Shown here piece after piece: positions 51,235-60,705 of a stretch of DNA of 64,000 nt. The notes below the pieces were generated by a model. That model did no database searches, was not told where the DNA came from, and was given only the letters and a program-made list of their open reading frames with translations. The stretch comes from Acetomicrobium hydrogeniformans. Lineage in GTDB: Bacteria > Synergistota > Synergistia > Synergistales > JAFGMB01. The stretch lies in assembly GCA_016841745.1 (NCBI GenBank), contig JAENYO010000009.1:48599-112598 (forward strand). The letters are read 5' to 3'. Position numbers and translations under genes: made by a program. Position 1 is the first letter of the stretch; every line of letters begins with the position of its first letter.

Positions 51235-53574
51235 ATGGCTTCGGAACTTCTGAATAAAAAACAATCTTGTGTACTGCCCGTAAGGGACATTGTTTTATTT
51301 CCCGGAATAATCACCCCTCTATTCGTGGGAAGACCAAGATCTTTGAAGGCTATTGAGCTTGCAATGTTACAGGATAGGACTATTGTTGTCGTTGCACAGA
51401 AAGATATGCAGGTAGAAGATCCTAATCCCGATGAGCTGTTCGAGGTGGGAACACTATGCAACATTCTCCAGATGGTACGGATTCCGGATGGCACAACAAA
51501 AGTTCTAATAGAGGGTGTAGAAAAAGTAAAAATCGTCCAGTTCATCAAGGGAAAAGAAGTACTGGAAGCAGATATTCAAACAATTCATTGGGATAAGCCT
51601 CTTTCTGAACAATCAGAGGCTCTCAGGCGAAGTGTCCTTGAACAGTTCGAAAAATACGTGACCCTCCATCCAAAGATACCCTCAGAAGTGCTTATTTCTG
51701 CTATGAATATAGATGATGCTGCTCAACTGGCCGACCTTGTAGCTTCACACCTGACAATACGAATCGGTGAGAAGCAGCGTCTTCTAGAAGTTACAGACCC
51801 GGAACTGTTGATGAAACACCTTCTTAAGGTACTTATTGAAGAAATCGATATACTCGAACTTGAACATGATATTCAGGATAAGGTTCGAAAAGAACTTGAG
51901 AGAGGTCATAAAGAATATTACCTTAGAGAACAACTCAAGATCATACAGGATGAGCTTGGACAGGGAGAATCCTCTTCTGAACTTGACGAATTCAAGCAGA
52001 AAATAGGAGACGCACAAATGCCGAATGAGGTTCAGATAAAGGCTCTTCACGAGCTTGATCGCCTCTCAAAGATGCCTGTCATGTCTGCTGAGGCAACGGT
52101 TGTTCGTACCTATATTGATTGGTTGGTCTCTCTTCCATGGGACATTGAATCCATGGATAGACTGGATCTTACTTTAGCTAGGAAGGTTCTTGATGAGGAC
52201 CACTACGGACTTGAAAAAGTAAAGGAAAGAATACTGGAGTATCTTGCTGTAAGAATCCTCGCCAAAGGTAACATCCGTGGCCAGGTCCTATGTTTTGTCG
52301 GACCTCCTGGAGTAGGAAAAACATCCCTTGCCCGATCAATCGCAAGGTCACTTGATAGAAAGTTTGTCAGCATGTCCCTTGGTGGAATGAGGGATGAAGC
52401 TGAAATCCGTGGCCACCGTAAAACTTATGTTGGATCACTTCCAGGAAGGATCATCCAGAAAATCAGACAGGCTGGAACCTCTAATCCTGTCATGCTCATG
52501 GATGAGATAGATAAAATGGGGAGTGACTTTAGAGGTGACCCCTCTGCAGCTTTACTGGAAGTACTTGATCCAGAACAGAACTTTTCCTTTACAGATCATT
52601 TTCTGGAGGTTCCCTTTGACCTGAGTAAGGTTATGTTCATTACGACTGCCAATGTTACCCATTCCATTCCCAAGCCACTCCTGGACAGAATGGAAATAAT
52701 CAGCATACCTGGCTATGTCGCTGAAGAAAAAGTTCATATCGCGAAACGGCACCTTATACCCAAGATCTTGAAAGAACACGGCCTGACTCCTAGAGAAGTT
52801 AAGATCACACCAGGTTCTTTAGGATGTATTATCAGGGATTATACAAGAGAAGCCGGAGTAAGAAGTCTGGAAAGAGAACTTGCGAAGATCTGTCGCAAGG
52901 TAACTAAACAGATTGTAGAAAATCTTCCAGTTCAGAATAATCCGGAACATTCAGTATCCATAAAGAAATCCAATCTTAAAGATTACCTCGGCCCTCCCAG
53001 AACATATGATCTGAATATACCAAAACAGGATCAACAGGGTATAGCTGTAGGTTTGGCATGGACACAGGCAGGTGGAGATGCCCTCGTAATTGAAGCAGCA
53101 AAAATGAAAGGGAAAGGTGCTGTAACCTTTACAGGAAATCTTGGAGATATTATGCAGGAATCGGCTCAGACCGCCTACGGTTTTCTAAAAGCCAATTCAG
53201 ACAAGTTAAACCTTGATGATATTAAATGGGATACAATTGATCTTCATCTCCATGTTCCTGAAGGGGCTATCCCAAAAGATGGCCCATCTGCCGGGATAAC
53301 CATGGCCCTCGCCATGCTTTCTGCCGTTAGCGGCAGAAAGGTCTCTTCTTCTGTGGCCATGACCGGTGAAATAACACTTCTTGGACAGGTTCTTCCTGTA
53401 GGTGGTATCAGGGAAAAGATCCTTGCAGCTAAAAGGAACAAGATCTTTAGAGTTATTCTTCCAGCCTCCAACAGGCTGGATCTTGAAGAACTTGCCCCAT
53501 GGGCTGTTGATGGAATGAAATTTCATTTTGTAAGTGACGTTTCAGAAGTTTTCCAGATCGCACTTGAGAAATAA
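51235..53574 (+). CDS. lon: ATP-dependent Lon protease (LonA)
   Basis: Degrades misfolded and regulatory proteins. The N-terminal LON substrate domain spans about residues 10-205, with a central coiled coil (DKVRKELERGHKEYYLREQL). The AAA+ module has GPPGVGKTSLARS (near residue 359) and VMLMDEIDKM. The C-terminal protease has the catalytic Ser in PKDGPSAGITMA (near 684) and a Lys further on in LPVGGIREKILAAKR. Length is 779 residues. It starts 3 bases after clpX behind GAGGAGG. Confidence 0.97.
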   Translation: MASELLNKKQSCVLPVRDIVLFPGIITPLFVGRPRSLKAIELAMLQDRTIVVVAQKDMQVEDPNPDELFEVGTLCNILQMVRIPDGTTKVLIEGVEKVKIVQFIKGKEVLEADIQTIHWDKPLSEQSEALRRSVLEQFEKYVTLHPKIPSEVLISAMNIDDAAQLADLVASHLTIRIGEKQRLLEVTDPELLMKHLLKVLIEEIDILELEHDIQDKVRKELERGHKEYYLREQLKIIQDELGQGESSSELDEFKQKIGDAQMPNEVQIKALHELDRLSKMPVMSAEATVVRTYIDWLVSLPWDIESMDRLDLTLARKVLDEDHYGLEKVKERILEYLAVRILAKGNIRGQVLCFVGPPGVGKTSLARSIARSLDRKFVSMSLGGMRDEAEIRGHRKTYVGSLPGRIIQKIRQAGTSNPVMLMDEIDKMGSDFRGDPSAALLEVLDPEQNFSFTDHFLEVPFDLSKVMFITTANVTHSIPKPLLDRMEIISIPGYVAEEKVHIAKRHLIPKILKEHGLTPREVKITPGSLGCIIRDYTREAGVRSLERELAKICRKVTKQIVENLPVQNNPEHSVSIKKSNLKDYLGPPRTYDLNIPKQDQQGIAVGLAWTQAGGDALVIEAAKMKGKGAVTFTGNLGDIMQESAQTAYGFLKANSDKLNLDDIKWDTIDLHLHVPEGAIPKDGPSAGITMALAMLSAVSGRKVSSSVAMTGEITLLGQVLPVGGIREKILAAKRNKIFRVILPASNRLDLEELAPWAVDGMKFHFVSDVSEVFQIALEK

Positions 53575-53577
53575 CTA

Positions 53578-54186
53578 ATGCATAAGAGATGGAAGGTCCA
53601 ACTCATTCAGACTGCCTTTAACAGATCTCAGTTTCCAGAAGAAGGACTCCCCGAAATCGCTATTGCGGGCAGGTCAAATGTCGGGAAATCCAGTCTGTTA
53701 AACAAACTTGTATCTCAAAAGATAGCCCATGTGGCATCCAGACCTGGCAAAACCAGAAGTATCAATTTTTACAGAATAGAAGGAGATGTTTCCTTTGTTC
53801 TGGTAGATCTTCCTGGTTATGGTTTTGCCTCCAGAAGTAAAACCGAAAGAACGCAATGGTCCAGACTTATAGAAACTTATATACAGACCAGGAGAACATT
53901 AGAATTATTGGTTAGCCTTGTTGATTTTAGACATGGTCTTCTTGAGAATGACAAAATGCTCCAGGAATGGATACATGCCCTTGGAATTCCCTTATTAACT
54001 GTTTTTACAAAGGTTGATAAAATCTCCCGGGGAAAAAGAAAAGCCAATTTACATAAATACATCAGAGAAGGCCTGCGTTCTTTGGAAGTTCCCTTTCTTA
54101 CTTCGGTAACCAGCGGCGACGGAATGGACTCATTAAGGGAGTTTTTGGAACGATATATTAAAGAAAATACCGAAGTAAGATCTTGA
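53578..54186 (+). CDS. engB: Ribosome biogenesis GTPase EngB (YsxC/YihA)
   Basis: Acts in 50S subunit assembly. G1 is GRSNVGKSSLLNKL (near residue 30), with RPGKTRSINFY as the switch region, DLPGYGFA for G3 and TKVDK for G4. Length is 202 residues, typical. ATG 53578 is three bases after the lon stop; the lon-engB pair is conserved in many genomes. No strong own ribosome binding site, so coupling to lon is likely. Confidence 0.96.
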   Translation: MHKRWKVQLIQTAFNRSQFPEEGLPEIAIAGRSNVGKSSLLNKLVSQKIAHVASRPGKTRSINFYRIEGDVSFVLVDLPGYGFASRSKTERTQWSRLIETYIQTRRTLELLVSLVDFRHGLLENDKMLQEWIHALGIPLLTVFTKVDKISRGKRKANLHKYIREGLRSLEVPFLTSVTSGDGMDSLREFLERYIKENTEVRS

Positions 54187-54266
54187 AAGAATCAATGATT
54201 TGTGAAAGGATATCTGAAATTATTACTGATGTTGGATTGAATAGACTTCAGAGGGGGACAGTGTAG

Positions 54267-56933
54267 ATGAATGAAAACAAACCAGTACTTGATAAAACAT
54301 ATGATCCCGGCCCTATCGAGGGAAAATGGTATTCCCGCTGGGAAGCTGAGGGACTTTTTAATGCAGATGTTGACAATACTAAGGAACCGTTCAGTATTGT
54401 AATTCCTCCCCCAAATGTAACTGGTTCGTTACACATTGGGCATGCTTTTAATCATACTTTTCAGGATATAGTCTGCCGTTATAAAAGAATGAAGGGGTTT
54501 AATGTACTATGGTTACCTGGAACAGATCATGCCGGTATTGCCACGCAGAATGTTGTTGAGAGAAAACTTGCTCAGCAAGGACTTTCAAGGCATGATCTTG
54601 GCAGAGAGGACTTTGTCGAAAAGGTCTGGGAATGGAAAGAGGAGTACGGAAACAGGATTGTTGAACAACAAAAGAAACTTGGTGATTCCTGTGATTGGCG
54701 CAGACTTCGTTTCACTATGGATGAAGGATTGTCTAAAGCAGTAAGGTCAGTCTTTGTCAGACTGTACAACAAAGGGCTGATATATAAAGGCAAGTACATA
54801 ATCAACTGGTGTCCGAGGTGTCATACTGCGCTTTCTGACATTGAAGTAGACCATGAAGATCTCCCGGGGAAGCTATACTATGTCAGATATCCTTTAATTG
54901 ATGGTTCTGGAGAAATAGTCGTAGCCACAACAAGACCTGAAACAATACTTGGAGACACGGCTATAGCCGTGCACCCACGTTCCGAAAAGAATAGAGGAAT
55001 GATAGGACAGGAAGTTTCTGTTCCTCTTACAGACCGTTCTATAAAAATCATTGAAGATATAATGGTCGATCCCGAATTTGGAACCGGATGTGTCAAGATT
55101 ACCCCTGCCCATGATCCTAACGATTTCCTTGTTGGTTTAAGACACGATCTGGAACAAATACAGGTGATAGATGAAAATGGATTTATGAACGAGAATGCCC
55201 CATTGTATACGGGCATGTCTGCGCTGGAAGCCCGTAAAGTAGTCGTCAAGCACCTTGAAGAAAAGGGATTCCTTATCAGAACTGAAGATATCAGTCATTC
55301 AGTTGGACATTGTTACAGATGTCACACCATAATTGAACCGTATCTTTCTGAACAGTGGTTTGTAAAGACTCGTCCTCTTGCTGATGCCGGAGTCAAGGCT
55401 GTAAAGGACGGGAAAATCACCTGGGTACCGCCCCAGTGGGAAAACACTTATTTTCAGTGGATGGACAACATCAGAGACTGGTGTATTTCAAGGCAGTTAT
55501 GGTGGGGCCATCGGATACCAGCATGGTCATGTTCAGACTGTGGACATATTACTGTTGCCGAGAATGATCCGACCGAGTGTTCGTCCTGCGGCAGCAAGAA
55601 TATGGTTCAGGATCCTGATGTCCTTGATACCTGGTTCAGCAGTGCCCTGTGGCCCTTTTCAACTCTTGGATGGCCAGAGAAATCCCAGGACCTGGAGTAT
55701 TTTTACCCCACATCCTTAATGGTTACCGGTTTTGATATTATATTTTTCTGGGTAGCTAGAATGATTATGATGGGTCTTGAGTTTATGGATGATATTGAAC
55801 CCTTCAAGGATGTTTATATCCATGCCCTGGTCCGAGATGAAAATGGACAGAAAATGAGTAAATCCAAAGGGAATGTTGTTGATCCATTGACACTGATAGG
55901 TGAATTTGGGGCAGATGCCCTTCGCATGACAATAGCGGCACTAACAGTACAGGGTAGAGATATTCTTCTTGGACCAAAAAGGGTCGAGACTTACAGATTC
56001 TTTATGAACAAATTATGGAATGCCAGCAGGTTCGCTATTATGAACCTTGAGGGATTTACAAATTCAGGTACCCTCGATCCCAACTGTTTGAGACTACATG
56101 ACAAATGGATAATTTCAAGAACAAACAGAGTGATCCAGGAAACCACAAGTCTGATTGATGGGTATTTTATCGGTGAAGCTGCCAGATTGCTTTACGATTT
56201 TACTTGGGGAGATATTTGTGATTGGTACCTTGAAATGGCAAAACCTGCGCTAAAAGGAGAAGAGGGAATAGAAAGGAAACAGGTATCTCAATCTGTCCTC
56301 CATCAGGTTTTCAGATCAGTATTAATGCTTCTTCATCCTTTTATCCCATTTGTAACTGAAGAACTGTGGAATTCCTTCGGTTTCAGCAAAGATTTCATAG
56401 AGCGACAGGACTGGCCAAAAGCTACTGTTGATGATATAGATAATGCCCTTGAAGAGACTGTTAGTTCATTTCAGGAAGTTGTTCGTAACATAAGGAACCT
56501 GAGAGCTGAAGCACATCTTCCGCCTCAACAACGGGTCCCCAGGCTTATTATAAGAACAGATGATCCGGACTTCACGGCCCTGCTCAACAGAAATGATGAT
56601 ATGGTTTCACTTTTGACAAGGGTAGATGTCCTTGATGTTCGTTCTCTTTCTTCAGAAAAACCGGAACGATCCTTGTCAACAGTGCTTGCCCAAGGTGAAA
56701 TATTCCTCGAGTTAGGCAACCTGATTGACATAGCATCCGAGGTCTCCAGATTGGATCAGGAACTTCAGGCACTGGAGAAGAATATATCTGTGAACAGGAA
56801 GAAACTCTCCAATCCAGCTTTCGTTTCCAAAGCCCCTCAAGAGGTTGTAGAACAGGAGAGAGAACGCCTGCGGCTGGGAGAAGAACGAAAACAACGTATA
56901 CTGGAAAACATTGCCAGTCTCAAGGATTCATGA
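54267..56933 (+). CDS. valS: Valyl-tRNA synthetase
   Basis: Charges tRNA-Val. PPPNVTGSLHIGHAFNH contains HIGH (near residue 57), WLPGTDHAGIATQ follows, an editing domain contains ATTRPETILGDTAIAV, and KMSKSKGN is near residue 530. The C-terminal coiled coil (about 825-888, RLDQELQALEKNI) is present. Length is 888 residues. ATG 54267 lies behind GAGGGGG. The stop overlaps the folC start. Confidence 0.97.
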   Translation: MNENKPVLDKTYDPGPIEGKWYSRWEAEGLFNADVDNTKEPFSIVIPPPNVTGSLHIGHAFNHTFQDIVCRYKRMKGFNVLWLPGTDHAGIATQNVVERKLAQQGLSRHDLGREDFVEKVWEWKEEYGNRIVEQQKKLGDSCDWRRLRFTMDEGLSKAVRSVFVRLYNKGLIYKGKYIINWCPRCHTALSDIEVDHEDLPGKLYYVRYPLIDGSGEIVVATTRPETILGDTAIAVHPRSEKNRGMIGQEVSVPLTDRSIKIIEDIMVDPEFGTGCVKITPAHDPNDFLVGLRHDLEQIQVIDENGFMNENAPLYTGMSALEARKVVVKHLEEKGFLIRTEDISHSVGHCYRCHTIIEPYLSEQWFVKTRPLADAGVKAVKDGKITWVPPQWENTYFQWMDNIRDWCISRQLWWGHRIPAWSCSDCGHITVAENDPTECSSCGSKNMVQDPDVLDTWFSSALWPFSTLGWPEKSQDLEYFYPTSLMVTGFDIIFFWVARMIMMGLEFMDDIEPFKDVYIHALVRDENGQKMSKSKGNVVDPLTLIGEFGADALRMTIAALTVQGRDILLGPKRVETYRFFMNKLWNASRFAIMNLEGFTNSGTLDPNCLRLHDKWIISRTNRVIQETTSLIDGYFIGEAARLLYDFTWGDICDWYLEMAKPALKGEEGIERKQVSQSVLHQVFRSVLMLLHPFIPFVTEELWNSFGFSKDFIERQDWPKATVDDIDNALEETVSSFQEVVRNIRNLRAEAHLPPQQRVPRLIIRTDDPDFTALLNRNDDMVSLLTRVDVLDVRSLSSEKPERSLSTVLAQGEIFLELGNLIDIASEVSRLDQELQALEKNISVNRKKLSNPAFVSKAPQEVVEQERERLRLGEERKQRILENIASLKDS

Positions 56934-58267
56934 CCAGTAAACATTATTTTTTTGAAGGGCTTGAAAAATCCATTATAAAACATTCAAGCCCGGGCATTCG
57001 CCCGGGCTTGAATCGTATCGCGATTCTTTTGAACAATCTTGGAAACCCCCAGAATTCATTCAATGCAGTACATATTGTTGGCACTAATGGTAAAGGGTCT
57101 ACCTCAGCTTTCTTAGCTAATATATTTATTTCTGCTGGCTATAAAACAGCGACATACACAAGTCCTCATCTGAGTCATCTTGGAGAAAGGCTCGTACTCG
57201 ACGGTCATACTATCGAAAAGGATAGATGGACCAGAGCATCTTCAAAGGTATTTGATTCTATCAAGTCCGACCCCATACTTAAAGTAGATCCTCCTTCCTT
57301 TTTCGAGACCCTTACTGCTATTTCTTTTGTTCTTATAGAGGAGTCAAATGTCGATCTGGCTGTTATAGAAGCGGGCATGGGTGGAAGGCTTGATGCAACA
57401 AACTTGATGGGAAATATTGTTTTATCCGTATTTACTCCTGTTTCTCTTGATCATTCTGAATTTCTTGGTTCTGATCTAATATCTATCGCCACAGAGAAAT
57501 TTGCTGTTATAAGGGAGAATGGCAATGCTCTGTATTTTGGGGGAAACATGGACCTGGAAATGTTTTTTGAACAGCAGTGCTTGAAAAAAAAATGTACTGG
57601 AACTATAGTATCCAATCACATCTTATACTCAGACGTCCGTATAAGTCTTGATTCAACAGAATATCTACTAAGCTGGAAAGGAAATACAATCCCTGGTTAC
57701 ATCAAAACCAGCATGATTGGCCTTTATCAGGTACATAATAGTTCTCTTGCTGTAATTGCAGCTCTTCAATTACAAAAGTATTTTTCAAGGATAAATGTTC
57801 ATTCTATAAAACAAGGTATTTGCAATACAAAGTGGCCAGGGAGAATGGAAATTATTTCCCATAACCCAACTGTAATACTTGATGGCGCCCACAATGAACA
57901 GGGCGTAAGAGCCCTTGTTAATTCTTTGAACTCAATATTAACCGAATCAGACAGACAAAAAATGATGTTTGTTTTCACTTCCATGTCTGATAAGGAATAC
58001 AGATCAGCTCTTGAGCTACTCTCGAAGAGTGGGGCAGGGATAATTCTTACCCAGATACCGGATTATTCAAGATGTGAATCTGCATCAGAATTATTGAGGA
58101 TTGCTTCACTGTTTAAGTGGATTAAGAAACCAAGAGCGATATCAAATCCTTTTACTGCGGTACGACAAGCATCTTCAGAAGCAGAAACTGTAGTTATCTG
58201 TGGAAGTCTTTATCTTGTGGGACTCATGAGAGATAAACTCAAAAACGGTTTTGCCTTTAGAGGGTAG
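56930..58267 (+). CDS. folC: Folylpolyglutamate synthase / dihydrofolate synthase
   Basis: Adds glutamate to folates, and may make dihydrofolate. Mur-ligase fold: the P-loop VGTNGKGSTSAFLANI is near residue 48, TYTSPHLSHLGERL is the folate-loop segment, EAGMGGRLDATN and LDGAHNEQGVRAL are further family motifs. Length is 445 residues. ATG 56930 overlaps the valS stop by 4 bases. A perfect GC-rich hairpin (56982-57013) lies inside codons 18-28, which is unusual in an otherwise AT-leaning gene. Confidence 0.95.
   Translation: MTSKHYFFEGLEKSIIKHSSPGIRPGLNRIAILLNNLGNPQNSFNAVHIVGTNGKGSTSAFLANIFISAGYKTATYTSPHLSHLGERLVLDGHTIEKDRWTRASSKVFDSIKSDPILKVDPPSFFETLTAISFVLIEESNVDLAVIEAGMGGRLDATNLMGNIVLSVFTPVSLDHSEFLGSDLISIATEKFAVIRENGNALYFGGNMDLEMFFEQQCLKKKCTGTIVSNHILYSDVRISLDSTEYLLSWKGNTIPGYIKTSMIGLYQVHNSSLAVIAALQLQKYFSRINVHSIKQGICNTKWPGRMEIISHNPTVILDGAHNEQGVRALVNSLNSILTESDRQKMMFVFTSMSDKEYRSALELLSKSGAGIILTQIPDYSRCESASELLRIASLFKWIKKPRAISNPFTAVRQASSEAETVVICGSLYLVGLMRDKLKNGFAFRG
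56982..57013 (+). repeat. Perfect 14-bp GC-rich inverted repeat inside folC
   Basis: ATTCAAGCCCGGGC (56982-56995) and GCCCGGGCTTGAAT (57000-57013) are exact complements around the loop ATTC. In mRNA this is a very stable hairpin about 50 bases downstream of the folC start. It is not followed by T residues. Confidence 0.85.
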
Positions 58268-58273
58268 GAAGAA

Positions 58274-59065
58274 ATGAACAGCTATTTCTGTTTTAAAGAT
58301 GCACGGGAGCAATCATTGATATCTTACCTGGCTCCAGGAATGCACAACAGGTATTTATCGGCAACTCTTTTTTTAAAGGGCAACATAATGGACAACTCCG
58401 ATGGAGACCCTGTAAAAGCCGGACACCTTCTTTTTGGAACCATGCCTGAAATAGTTGTACCCAAGCAGGTCCACGGAACCAGAATTATTTTAGCCTCCCC
58501 CAGAATCACATTACCACAAAGGCCTGAAGCTGACGGAATCTTTCTCAGCAATACTGATCTTTTTATATCTCTCCGATTTGCAGATTGTTTTCCAGTCCTG
58601 ATATCATCCTCCAGACCCGAACCTTGGGCTCTTGTCCTTCATTCAGGATACAGGGGAACCATGAAAAACATTGTTAAAGAAGGCATTTCTTTAGTTAAGC
58701 GTAGGTATGGAAATGATTGTCTGAATTCAGCTTTTTCGTGGGTAGGACCTGGGATAGGTTCTTGCTGTTATACTAGGAAAACTGTTGATCCCCCAACAAT
58801 AGAGGCGGGAAATAGACTTCCTGCTGAATGTTTGTTCTCAACAAAGGATGGATTAGTTTCAATTGATATTGGAAGAGCTATAAGTATGCAACTCCATGAA
58901 AATGGATTACCCATGGATCGTATAAAAAGGATCGCAGACTGTACATCATGTAAAGATTCTTTATATTATTCATATAGAAGGAATGGGACCTCTTGTAGAA
59001 TGATGCTTTTGGTAAGATTAAGAACAATGTACCAAAATTCACCTTTCTGGTGGGAGAATATATAA
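58274..59065 (+). CDS. YfiH/LACC1 family protein (polyphenol oxidase / purine nucleoside phosphorylase-like)
   Basis: 263 residues. The family core is visible: VVPKQVHGTRI, ADGIFLSNTDLFISLRFADCFPVL with the metal-site Cys, LVLHSGYRGTMKNI with the metal-site His, VGPGIGSCCY, and the C-terminal YYSYRRNGTSCRMM. Homologues are described as multi-copper or zinc enzymes with adenosine/inosine phosphorolysis and deaminase activity, or as peptidoglycan-editing factors; sequence does not decide which. It lies 6 bases after folC, behind GGAAGAA. Confidence 0.88.
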   Translation: MNSYFCFKDAREQSLISYLAPGMHNRYLSATLFLKGNIMDNSDGDPVKAGHLLFGTMPEIVVPKQVHGTRIILASPRITLPQRPEADGIFLSNTDLFISLRFADCFPVLISSSRPEPWALVLHSGYRGTMKNIVKEGISLVKRRYGNDCLNSAFSWVGPGIGSCCYTRKTVDPPTIEAGNRLPAECLFSTKDGLVSIDIGRAISMQLHENGLPMDRIKRIADCTSCKDSLYYSYRRNGTSCRMMLLVRLRTMYQNSPFWWENI

Positions 59066-59107
59066 AGAAGGATATTTTATGCGCAATTAACAAGGAGTGA
59101 TCCATAT

Positions 59108-60082
59108 ATGGAACTCAAAAGACTTGGAGTTATTGGAGTCGGTCACCTAGGTCAGCATCACGCAAGAGTATATACGGAAATCCTTGGCACACAACTTGTA
59201 GGTGTTGTGGATCAGAGTGAATCCCGTGCATCCGTCATTGGAGAAACGCTTGGGGTGCCCTTTTATACGAATATAGATGAATTCATTCAAAAAGCCAGAC
59301 CAGAGGCTGTAAGTGTAGTTGTGCCGACAAGCCTGCACTATGAGGTCGCCAAAAAAGCTCTTTTGAGTGGAATTCATGTTCTTATTGAAAAACCGGTTAC
59401 AACAACAGTACGAGAGGCAGAAGACTTGCTTAGAATAGCTGAAAAATATGATCTGGTACTCCAAGTCGGCCATATTGAACGTTTTAACAGTGCTATTCAA
59501 TACATTTCCAAGATCATACATGACCCGGTTTTTCTACAGTCAAGAAGACTTGGTCCATACTCAACCAGAATAAATGATGTAGGAGTTGTTCTTGATCTTA
59601 TGATCCACGACATCGATATCATAATGTCTCTGGTAAAATCGGACATCAGAGAAATCTCTGCCATGGGCCGATGCCTGCGATCTGATCATGAAGACCTTGC
59701 AACGGCACAGATGTCATTTGAAAATGGATCAATTGCTCATATCCACGTCAGCAGGGTTTCGGAAAGAAGGCTTAGACTACTGGAAATCACTGAACCTCAA
59801 AGATATGTAACGGTAAACTATGAAACTCAGGATGTTTCTATTCATCGTTGCGTAAAAGAAGACAACAGTCTGATTGAAGTTATTGAACATCCTGTTTTTC
59901 CCAAAAGTGAACCTCTTAAACTGGAACTTCAACATTTTGTTTCCTGTGTTAGGGAAGGCAAACAACCTCTTGTAGGGATTAGTGACGGGAAAAGAGCTCT
60001 TGAAGTAGCCATTTCAGTACTAAAACAAATCCATATCGCTGAATCAAGATCAAATAAGATCCATCAAGAACAAACTTCATAA
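59108..60082 (+). CDS. Gfo/Idh/MocA family NAD(P)-dependent oxidoreductase
   Basis: 324 residues. A Rossmann domain opens with GVIGVGHLGQHHARVY and contains the signature EKPVTTT (near residue 97); the C-terminal alpha/beta domain includes DLMIHDIDIIMSLV with the His-Asp pair used in catalysis. The overall pattern resembles sugar-nucleotide 3-dehydrogenases (GnnA/WlbA-type) of surface glycan synthesis, but no companion aminotransferase is next to it, so the substrate is open. Ends at a strong terminator. Confidence 0.88.
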   Translation: MELKRLGVIGVGHLGQHHARVYTEILGTQLVGVVDQSESRASVIGETLGVPFYTNIDEFIQKARPEAVSVVVPTSLHYEVAKKALLSGIHVLIEKPVTTTVREAEDLLRIAEKYDLVLQVGHIERFNSAIQYISKIIHDPVFLQSRRLGPYSTRINDVGVVLDLMIHDIDIIMSLVKSDIREISAMGRCLRSDHEDLATAQMSFENGSIAHIHVSRVSERRLRLLEITEPQRYVTVNYETQDVSIHRCVKEDNSLIEVIEHPVFPKSEPLKLELQHFVSCVREGKQPLVGISDGKRALEVAISVLKQIHIAESRSNKIHQEQTS

Positions 60083-60107
60083 TCTTGTGTTCTATGGTAC
60101 ATTCTTT

Positions 60108-60139
60108 AACGGGAGGATAATTATCCTCCCGTTTTTTTT
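60108..60139 (+). terminator. Strong terminator after the oxidoreductase gene
   Basis: AACGGGAGGATAA and TTATCCTCCCGTT form a continuous 26-base palindrome (60108-60133), followed by further T residues to 60139. Confidence 0.93.
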
Positions 60140-60235
60140 ATCGGTATTGGTAATAACACGGATTATTCTACATTGAAGACAATCCGTGTTTAACTTTAAG
60201 CGATTATTGTAAAATGAAAGAAGGAGTGGTCATAA

Positions 60236-60454
60236 ATGCCAATGGTAAATCTTCAGGCCCTGATTGGACTAGGCCTTTTTATAGGATGTCTTTTTTTAGC
60301 ACGAATAATTGCAAACGTCCGAAAAGGCAAATGGCCAGGGGGAGAATTATGGATATTATACTTGCGCATCCTTTTGGGATTCATGCTGGCAGCATCCATT
60401 ACGCTTGGTTTTTATGCTTTTGCTGGAGTCGATATCATAAGTAAATATTCTTAG
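60236..60454 (+). CDS. Small two-helix membrane protein, function unknown
   Basis: 72 residues from ATG 60236 behind GAAGGAG. Two hydrophobic segments (about 6-27 and 44-66) flank a basic loop NVRKGKWPGGEL, so both ends probably face the same side of the inner membrane. I do not recognise a family. It stands alone between a strong terminator and the mutase locus. The other overlapping frame here (60214-60444) lacks such features and is rejected. Confidence 0.65.
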   Translation: MPMVNLQALIGLGLFIGCLFLARIIANVRKGKWPGGELWILYLRILLGFMLAASITLGFYAFAGVDIISKYS

Positions 60455-60705
60455 TATTATGGTTTATTTAAAGAGTATACATCCATAATATATAAATATC
60501 TAAGATTATTTATATGGCGCGAACTGTAAATGAAATCAGGCCAATCATTGAAAATATTAGACTTGTAAGATAATTCATTTCAGTTTATCCTAAGCTGGAT
60601 AGAAAATTCAGGCTCACAAAGGGTTATTGGACATAGAAAATATATCAGGATTAATGTTGTACCAGCTGAAAACAAGCTAAATCTTGTTGCTAGGGGGAAA
60701 GTATA
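60455..60705 (+). other. Gap upstream of the methylmalonyl-CoA mutase genes
   Basis: AT-rich stretch of about 250 bases that must hold the mutase promoter. The only candidate I see is TTGAAA (60548) with GATAAT (60569), 15 bases apart, which is weak. I found no cobalamin riboswitch box, tRNA or strong hairpin. Confidence 0.4.

Noticed and set aside
60214..60444. Alternative frame over the small membrane protein
   Set aside because: The frame from 60236 has the better ribosome site and two clean hydrophobic segments; the other frame is a shadow.
60455..60705. Cobalamin riboswitch before the B12-dependent mutase
   Set aside because: No B12-box-like segment or matching helices were seen, and the region is AT-rich and unstructured by eye.
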